Positions 1 to 2,680 of a stretch of DNA of 5,620 nucleotides are shown here, in pieces; within the stretch, counting starts at the first letter, position 1, and each line of letters opens with the position of its first letter. Made by a program: the position numbers and the translations under genes. The stretch is from assembly GCA_003242605.1 (NCBI GenBank), contig QGUZ01000323.1, positions 1-5,620 on the forward strand, written 5' to 3'. Under the pieces are notes generated by a model. That model was not told where the DNA came from. It did no database searches and saw only the letters and a program-made list of their open reading frames with translations. Source of the stretch: Actinomycetota bacterium. Lineage in GTDB: Bacteria > Actinomycetota > Actinomycetes > Streptosporangiales > Streptosporangiaceae.

Positions 1-297
1 CCGCTGCCAGGGGCGCCGACCCGCACGGCGGGGCGGGGCGCGCGGCCGCCGGCCGGACCGGTCCCCTGACCCGCCCGCGCGGGCCGCAGGACCGCGCCCG
101 CGGGCGGCCGCAAAATCGCGTGACGGAACCGCGGCCGCCCGCGTACCGTCATATATGCGCGGGCGCGGGAAAGCGCGTCGGGCATGCCGGGGGATCCGGG
201 ATTCGCCGGTAAAAAATATCTTGGCAAGCCCGAGGCGGACGCTCTACCGTAAGAAACGGAAGAACCGAACGACGAGACCGGTACCAGGAGGACGACG
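1..297. other. GC-rich stretch without a recognisable gene
   Basis: No reading frame here has believable coding character; the long open frames are translations rich in Arg, Pro and Gly, as random frames at this GC content are. The first 110 bases contain short palindromes (for example CCCGCGCGGG and GCCCGCGGGC) that could be the end of an upstream transcript, but none has a T-run. Around 121-149 there is a weak promoter-like pair on the plus strand, TGACGG and TACCGT separated by 17 bases. A more AT-rich island lies at 211-220. Confidence 0.4.
221..250 (+). promoter_or_regulatory. candidate sigma-70-type promoter
   Basis: TTGGCA (221-226) and TACCGT (245-250) are separated by 18 bases, close to the actinobacterial housekeeping pattern. 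They lie directly after an AT-rich patch and about 36 bases before the AGGAGG of the small frame at 298. Transcription would start near 257, run through that frame and reach the hairpin at 418-454. The -10 match is imperfect and this is a visual call only. Confidence 0.3.
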
Positions 298-402
298 ATG
301 GTTCCGCGCGAATTCGCCAGGCTCGCGTCCGAGCGACGCGCGCTCGGCCTGCGGGGCGTCGGCCGCGGTGCCGGGCTCGCGCCACCGGCGGCATCCGTGT
401 AG
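298..402 (+). CDS. possible 34-residue peptide, unrecognised
   Basis: An ATG at 298 follows a perfect AGGAGG (286-291) with a six-base spacer, one of the best ribosome binding sites in the window. The frame runs 34 codons to TAG at 400-402. The product begins MVPREFARLASERRALGLRG and ends in a Gly/Ala/Pro-rich tail; it is basic, with no signal peptide, membrane segment or cysteine. I recognise no family. A promoter-like pair lies upstream (221-250) and a strong hairpin starts 16 bases after the stop (418-454), so promoter, ribosome site, short frame and hairpin form a compact unit. It could be a leader peptide, a small basic protein, or the 5' remnant of a lost gene; leader function is inference. 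Small size and the GC background keep confidence low. Confidence 0.3.
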   Translation: MVPREFARLASERRALGLRGVGRGAGLAPPAASV

Positions 403-417
403 CCAGTTCGGTGCACG

Positions 418-454
418 GAGGCCGCCCCGGGTTACGCACCCGACGGGCGGCCTC
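418..454 (+). terminator. strong two-part hairpin, terminator or attenuator-like
   Basis: GAGGCCGCCC (418-427) is perfectly complementary to GGGCGGCCTC (445-454). Inside it, CGGGT (428-432) pairs with ACCCG (438-442) around the loop TACGC, leaving a two-base bulge at 443-444. That gives 15 base pairs in total. There is no T-run afterwards, which is common for actinomycete terminators. It lies just after the 34-codon frame and would end that transcript before the tRNA genes. The structure is symmetric, so strand is assigned from context. Confidence 0.45.
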
Positions 455-731
455 AGCGTATCCGGGCGGCATTCTCCGGCTCGGCGAAAAGATTCTCGGC
501 GTCATATCGGCGTGCGTCGGCGACGTATCGGCCGTTGTGCGGGAATCGGGATATTCGTCGCGACGATGAATACAACTCCACAGTGAACGACACGGCGTTT
601 CCGAAAGCTGCCATTTCCGAGCCGCCGGGCCCGGCGGGGTCGCCCCGCGGCGGGCGGCGGACGGCAGCAGAGCCCGTGGGCCGCACCCCTTCCGTTCTCG
701 ACCGAGCCGGCGGCCGCGACGGGCACTCTCC
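455..731. other. non-coding leader region upstream of the tRNA array
   Basis: No supported gene. A relatively AT-rich island spans about 540-600 and includes a perfect 12-bp palindrome TCGTCGCGACGA (555-566), which could be a protein-binding site. At 634-646 there is a short hairpin, CGGGG-TCG-CCCCG. No clear -10/-35 pair could be placed directly in front of the first tRNA gene. Confidence 0.35.
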
Positions 732-802
732 GGGCTGATGGTGAAACGGGATCACACCTGCCTTGCAAGCAGGAGTTCAGGGTTCGACTCCCTGTCGGTC
801 CA
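732..802 (+). tRNA. tRNA-Ala(TGC)
   Basis: A 71-nt cloverleaf folds cleanly. The acceptor GGGCTGA (732-738) pairs with TCGGTCC (795-801), discriminator A802. The third pair is G734-T799, the G3-U70 wobble that is the main alanine identity element. U8 is present (739). The D arm GTGA/TCAC has a short seven-base loop containing GGG. The anticodon stem CCTGC/GCAGG holds loop CTTGCAA with anticodon TGC (764-766). The T arm CAGGG/CCCTG holds TTCGACT. The variable loop is four bases and no CCA is encoded. Identity and structure agree, so this looks functional. It is the first gene of the array, 37 bases before tRNA-Pro. Confidence 0.87.
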
Positions 803-839
803 CGACGGCGTCCGGCGTGCGGCGGTGCCGCGCGGCCGA

Positions 840-914
840 CCGAGTGTGGGGCAGCCAGGCCAGCCCGTCTGCCTTGGGAGCAGAAGGTCGCAGGTTCGAA
901 TCCTGCCACTCGGA
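840..914 (+). tRNA. tRNA-Pro(TGG)
   Basis: A 75-nt canonical tRNA. The acceptor CCGAGTG (840-846) pairs perfectly with CACTCGG (907-913), discriminator A914; the C1-G72 pair and A73 fit bacterial proline tRNAs. T8 is at 847. The D stem GGGC/GCCC is perfect and its loop contains GG. The anticodon stem TCTGC/GCAGA holds CTTGGGA, anticodon TGG (875-877). The variable loop is AGGTC and the T arm GCAGG/CCTGC holds TTCGAAT. This is the most regular tRNA of the array. Only 14 bases separate it from the next gene, so the two are probably processed from one transcript. Confidence 0.92.
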
Positions 915-928
915 CCCCGGACGCCCGC

Positions 929-1000
929 GCCGCAGAAGCCGAAGAGGTAAGGCAACCGGCCACCAACCGGTGGGACGGGGTTCGACTCCCCGCTGCGGCT
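929..1000 (+). tRNA. tRNA-Gly-like, anticodon ACC, atypical
   Basis: The acceptor GCCGCAG (929-935) pairs perfectly with CTGCGGC (993-999), discriminator T1000. G1-C72, C2-G71 and U73 are the glycine identity pattern of bacteria, and anticodon positions 35-36 are CC. The anticodon stem ACCGG/CCGGT is perfect with loop CCACCAA, giving anticodon ACC (962-964). The T arm CGGGG/CCCCG holds TTCGACT. Oddities: position 33 is C (961) instead of the near-universal T, positions 8-9 are AA (936-937) instead of T8, the D stem has only three pairs (GCC/GGC), and A34 is not a normal glycine anticodon base in bacteria, which use GCC, TCC or CCC. It may be a specialised or decaying tRNA-Gly. The hairpin GCCCT/AGGGC at 1003-1020 directly follows and may end the Ala-Pro-Gly transcript. 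Confidence 0.6.
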
Positions 1001-1002
1001 CG

Positions 1003-1020
1003 GCCCTGAAGGGATAGGGC
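1003..1020 (+). terminator. short hairpin after tRNA-Gly
   Basis: GCCCT (1003-1007) pairs with AGGGC (1016-1020) around an eight-base loop, two bases after the tRNA end. Only five pairs and no T-run, so this is a weak terminator candidate supported mainly by its position. Confidence 0.25.
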
Positions 1021-1072
1021 ACCGGGAACGGCCGCCGGACCGGGCGGCGCGGCGACGCGACGGCGTGCGGCG

Positions 1073-1178
1073 TCGGCGGTGTGGCGGAGCCGGCCCGGTA
1101 CCGGTCGATACTCGGCGGCGGGAGTGGCGCCCCCCGCCCGGTTGACGACCACTCGCGCCCGGTCGGCCACGCCACCGG
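1073..1178 (+). other. nested long-stem structure in the Gly-Arg spacer, tRNA-like?
   Basis: An outer stem pairs GGCGGTGTGGC (1075-1085) with GCCACGCCACC (1166-1176), ten of eleven positions including one G-T, and can extend by c1074-g1177. An inner stem pairs GGCGGGAGTGG (1117-1127) with CCACTCGCGCC (1149-1159), also ten of eleven. The 5' end, GGCGGTGTG, resembles the start of bacterial tRNA-Tyr genes, but there is no TTCGA T loop and no convincing anticodon arm. It could be a non-coding structured RNA, a badly decayed class II tRNA, or chance pairing at high GC. Confidence 0.3.
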
Positions 1179-1214
1179 ACGGGCGCGCGACCCGTGCCGT
1201 AAGGCGCGGGCTCG

Positions 1215-1283
1215 CCCCTCGGCACTGGAGGTGCACCCGGGTCTGCGAAGCCCGGTCACTCGGTTCGATTCCGGGCGGGGGGA
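1215..1283 (+). tRNA. tRNA-Arg-like, anticodon GCG, atypical D arm
   Basis: The acceptor CCCCTCG (1215-1221) pairs with CGGGGGG (1276-1282) including one T-G, discriminator A1283. The anticodon stem CGGGT/GCCCG, with one T-G pair next to the loop, holds CTGCGAA, so the anticodon is GCG (1245-1247), matching the arginine codon CGC. The T arm CTCGG/CCGGG holds TTCGATT. The D arm is abnormal: a four-pair stem GCAC/GTGC with a five-base loop TGGAG starts immediately after the acceptor, so the usual two linker bases including U8 are absent. Total length is only 69 nt. Bacteria normally read CGC with an ACG tRNA whose A34 is edited to inosine, so GCG is unusual. It is 66/69 identical to the gene at 1476-1544. 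Either a divergent functional tRNA or one losing function. Confidence 0.6.
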
Positions 1284-1475
1284 CGACGGCGCCGCGCGGC
1301 TCGCCGTGCCGTTTCGGCTCCGGCGGCCACCAAGACGATCCCGCTCGCCGCCGGCGCGAGCCGGAGCGCATGGTCACCGCACGCCCCCACGCGCCGTCGC
1401 GGCGCGGCAGGCGAGCGGCTCGGGCCCGTACGGCTGCCGCGCACGCACCGCCCGCGCCACATAGCGCAGGGCTCA
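1284..1475. other. spacer between Arg tRNA copies, with hairpins
   Basis: No gene is visible. Two perfect hairpins occur: GCTCGC/GCGAGC (1343-1361, seven-base loop) and CGCGCCG/CGGCGCG (1390-1406, three-base loop). Either could stop or process the tRNA transcript. About ten bases before each Arg copy are also similar (gcg...gggctc before the acceptor), so the duplicated unit extends 5' of the tRNA body. Confidence 0.35.
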
Positions 1476-1544
1476 CCCCTCGGCACTGGATGTGCACCCG
1501 GGCCTCCGAAGCCCGGTCACTCGGTTCGATTCCGGGCGGGGGGA
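1476..1544 (+). tRNA. tRNA-Arg-like, anticodon CCG, atypical D arm
   Basis: This is the second Arg copy, differing from the first at three positions: D loop TGGAT instead of TGGAG (1491), C instead of T at the top of the anticodon stem (1503), and C instead of G at anticodon position 34 (1506). The anticodon stem is therefore fully Watson-Crick and can be drawn with six pairs (CCGGGC/GCCCGG) around CTCCGAA. The anticodon CCG (1506-1508) is a normal bacterial arginine anticodon for CGG. Acceptor CCCCTCG/CGGGGGG, discriminator A1544, and the same miniature D arm without U8. The copies are 261 bases apart. Because CCG is the ordinary anticodon and its stem is perfect, this copy may be the parent; that is inference. 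Confidence 0.65.
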
Positions 1545-1695
1545 CGGCACGGTGCCGCAGGGTCGGCCGGAGCACCCAGCCCCGGTTGCCTGCGGCGCCC
1601 CGTCGGGCGGGACGGTCGGAAGGCTGGACCCCTGGTCGGGGCGTGGGGTACGGCCCGGCGGCGTCGTGAGGCAGGTCCGGCGCTCGCCGGCACAC

Positions 1696-1769
1696 GCCGT
1701 CCTGGCCCAATCGGCAGAGGCGCCGCGTTCAGGGCGCGGTGGATCCGGGTTCGAATCCCGGGGACGGCA
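1696..1769 (+). tRNA. tRNA with Leu anticodon CAG but short variable loop
   Basis: A 74-nt cloverleaf: acceptor GCCGTCC (1696-1702) with GGACGGC (1762-1768), all seven pairs, discriminator A1769; TG at positions 8-9; D stem GCC/GGC with GG in the loop; anticodon stem CCGCG/CGCGG around TTCAGGG, anticodon CAG (1730-1732); T arm CCGGG/CCCGG with TTCGAAT. The variable loop is TGGAT, five bases. Bacterial leucine tRNAs are class II, with a long variable arm that LeuRS-compatible folding depends on, so a class I body with CAG is out of pattern. Possibilities are a tRNA of another identity whose anticodon mutated, a special-purpose tRNA, or a non-functional copy. The structure is very regular, which argues against simple decay. 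A small hairpin (1772-1787) follows. Confidence 0.75.
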
Positions 1770-1771
1770 CG

Positions 1772-1787
1772 GGGGACGAGGCTCCCC
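1772..1787 (+). terminator. short hairpin after the CAG tRNA
   Basis: GGGGA (1772-1776) pairs with TCCCC (1783-1787) around CGAGGC, two bases after the tRNA 3' end. Five pairs without a T-run; proposed as terminator from its position. Confidence 0.3.
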
Positions 1788-2049
1788 AGATGCGTGATCG
1801 GGAGGAAACGCATGACCGAATGAACGCCGGCGGCCGCCCGGCCCAGGGGACTCGCGCTCGAGGCCGCGGCTGCGCACTACGCCCCACGGCGCCGGTCGCG
1901 TGTACCTCTCCCCGTCTCCGCACGGTGGACAGGGTCAGGCGTGGCTTCAAGGCCGCGGTGATCGCCGCCCGTCCAGGCCGACGCTCGGCACGGTGGCCGT
2001 GGATTCGGGACGGCCGGTTCACCGGTGCGGACGATCGACCGGCCGCACC
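1788..2049. other. spacer between CAG tRNA and first tRNA-Glu
   Basis: No credible gene. A very good ribosome site, GGAGG (1801-1805), stands six bases before ATG (1812), but that frame is only M-T-E-stop; a second ATG (1820) overlaps its end and opens a 90-codon frame that ends inside tRNA-Glu at 2092, so it is probably not real. The sequence just before tRNA-Glu (about 2032-2049) is repeated before the second Glu copy and belongs to the duplicated unit. Confidence 0.35.
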
Positions 2050-2122
2050 GCCCCGTTGGTCCAACGGCAAGGACGTCAGGCTCTCCCCCTGAAGGCGACC
2101 GGTTCGACTCCGGCACGGGGCG
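2050..2122 (+). tRNA. tRNA-Glu, anticodon CTC
   Basis: Acceptor GCCCCGT (2050-2056) pairs perfectly with ACGGGGC (2115-2121), discriminator G2122, as in bacterial tRNA-Glu. The D stem GTCC/GGAC is perfect, with U11-A24 (t2060-a2073), and the loop contains GG. The anticodon stem TCAGG/CCTGA holds CTCTCCC, giving CTC (2083-2085), which reads GAG. The T stem has four pairs plus an A-C mismatch at its base; loop TTCGACT. It differs from the 2315 copy at four of 73 positions. Two of these remove known GluRS identity features: U13-G22 has become C13-G22 (2062), and A37 has become C37 (2086), where a purine is almost universal. Charging may therefore be poor. Many bacteria have only Glu(TTC), so CTC marks an additional isoacceptor. 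Confidence 0.8.
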
Positions 2123-2213
2123 CACCATCGCGGCCGACACGACCGAGGGGGGCCACGTCTTCCGAACCCGCTGACCGGGAGCAGGGGCCCAGGTCCGACC
2201 GGGCAGGCTCCCC

Positions 2214-2297
2214 GCCTGGGGTCGAGGTCGGCTCCACCACCGTCACGCTCGACGACACCGCCACCCGGCTCGATGGCTCCTCGCACCCACGCCCCGC
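2214..2297 (-). pseudogene. remnant of metallophosphoesterase C-terminus (copy 1)
   Basis: Positions 2221-2276 align without gaps to 2691-2746 of the phosphoesterase gene, 42 of 56 identical by my count, and similarity continues with a one-base indel to about 2297 (matching to about 2768). On the minus strand it reads SSRVAVSSSVTVVEPTSTPG against PTRVAAPSDVTVVELASTQA of the gene's last 20 residues. An extra base near 2220 destroys the stop codon. There is no room for the catalytic domain, so it is a tail fragment carried along when the neighbouring tRNA-Glu was duplicated. Confidence 0.68.
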
Positions 2298-2314
2298 CAT
2301 CGACCGGCTCCACT

Positions 2315-2387
2315 GCCCCGTTGGTCTAACGGCGAGGACGTCAGGCTTTCACCCTGAAGGCGACCGGTTCGACTCCGGCACGGGGCG
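2315..2387 (+). tRNA. tRNA-Glu(TTC)
   Basis: Acceptor GCCCCGT (2315-2321) with ACGGGGC (2380-2386), discriminator G2387. The anticodon stem TCAGG/CCTGA holds CTTTCAC with anticodon TTC (2348-2350) and A37. The D stem GTCT/GGAC contains U11-A24 (t2325-a2338) and the U13-G22 wobble (t2327-g2336); these, with U34 and A37, are classical bacterial GluRS identity features, so this copy keeps the expected determinants. T8 is present and the T loop is TTCGACT, with the same A-C mismatch at the base of the T stem as the sister copy. It is probably the functional glutamate tRNA of the pair and can read GAA and, by wobble, GAG. No CCA is encoded. Confidence 0.87.
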
Positions 2388-2490
2388 CGCACCATCGCGA
2401 CCGGCGGAGCGAGGCCGACCGCGGCCGCCGAACCGCCAACCGCGGTCACCGGCCGAACCAACAACCGCGGCCGAGCGGTCCGGCCTTGCC

Positions 2491-2538
2491 CGACGCCGAC
2501 TCCCCCACCGCCCCCATCATTCGCCGACGCGGCCACCC
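2491..2538 (-). pseudogene. more decayed remnant of metallophosphoesterase C-terminus (copy 2)
   Basis: The segment aligns to roughly 2692-2738 of the gene with small gaps; the best part is GACGCGGCCACCC at 2526-2538 against GGCGCGGCCACCC. On the minus strand fragments in two frames recall the gene's end: VAASAND against VAAPSD, and MGAVGESAS against VTVVELAS, with a frameshift between. It ends eight bases before the truncated tRNA-Glu, in the same arrangement as copy 1 and the second Glu gene. The match is weaker than copy 1 and rests partly on that parallel arrangement. Confidence 0.5.
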
Positions 2539-2545
2539 AACCGGT

Positions 2546-2593
2546 ACCCCGTCGATCCAACGGCAACGTCATCAGGCCTTTCGCCCGAAGGCG
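2546..2593 (+). pseudogene. truncated tRNA-Glu
   Basis: From ACCCCGT (2546-2552) onward the sequence follows tRNA-Glu: CCAACGGCAA in the D loop (2557-2566, identical to the CTC copy), TCAGG at the anticodon stem, CTTTCGC around the anticodon (closer to the TTC copy, with one inserted C), then GAAGGCG (2587-2593). There it stops. The T arm and 3' acceptor strand are missing, and the next bases, GGCCGACGCGACCGAGG (2595-2611), match the spacer after the first Glu copy (from 2132). About 34 bases that should lie between are deleted. The D stem no longer pairs. It cannot make a tRNA. Confidence 0.7.
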
Positions 2594-2657
2594 TGGCCGA
2601 CGCGACCGAGGCCAGCAGGCCGCGGCATCCCCAAGCCCGGCTTGCATCACGCGCCGC

Positions 2658-2673
2658 GCCCTGCGGCCAGGGC
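2658..2673 (-). terminator. hairpin after the phosphoesterase gene
   Basis: GCCCTG (2658-2663) pairs perfectly with CAGGGC (2668-2673) around CGGC. On the minus strand it lies eight bases past the phosphoesterase stop codon (2683-2681). It has a compact GC-rich stem without a T-run, and it sits between convergent transcription units, so it may serve both strands. Confidence 0.5.
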
Positions 2674-2680
2674 CGAGCGG

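Noticed and set aside
502..1710. Long open frame of 402 codons on the minus strand across the tRNA array
   Set aside because: It reads antisense through five or more tRNA genes, has Arg/Pro/Gly-rich composition and repeats residues only because the Arg tRNA is duplicated. It is open because stop codons are rare at this GC content.
1960..2040. A further phosphoesterase tail remnant before the first tRNA-Glu
   Set aside because: There are scattered similarities, such as CGGGACGGC against CGGACGGC, but gaps are too many to separate them from chance in this composition.
2546..2593. Truncated tRNA-Glu as an attachment site of an integrated element
   Set aside because: Integration usually restores or duplicates the 3' end of the tRNA. 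Here the 3' half is missing, and no integrase gene is present in the window. Tandem duplication explains the pattern better.
732..2600. Regularly spaced repeats as a CRISPR array
   Set aside because: The repeated blocks are tRNA cloverleaves of 69-75 nt with large, unequal spacers and no short uniform repeat.
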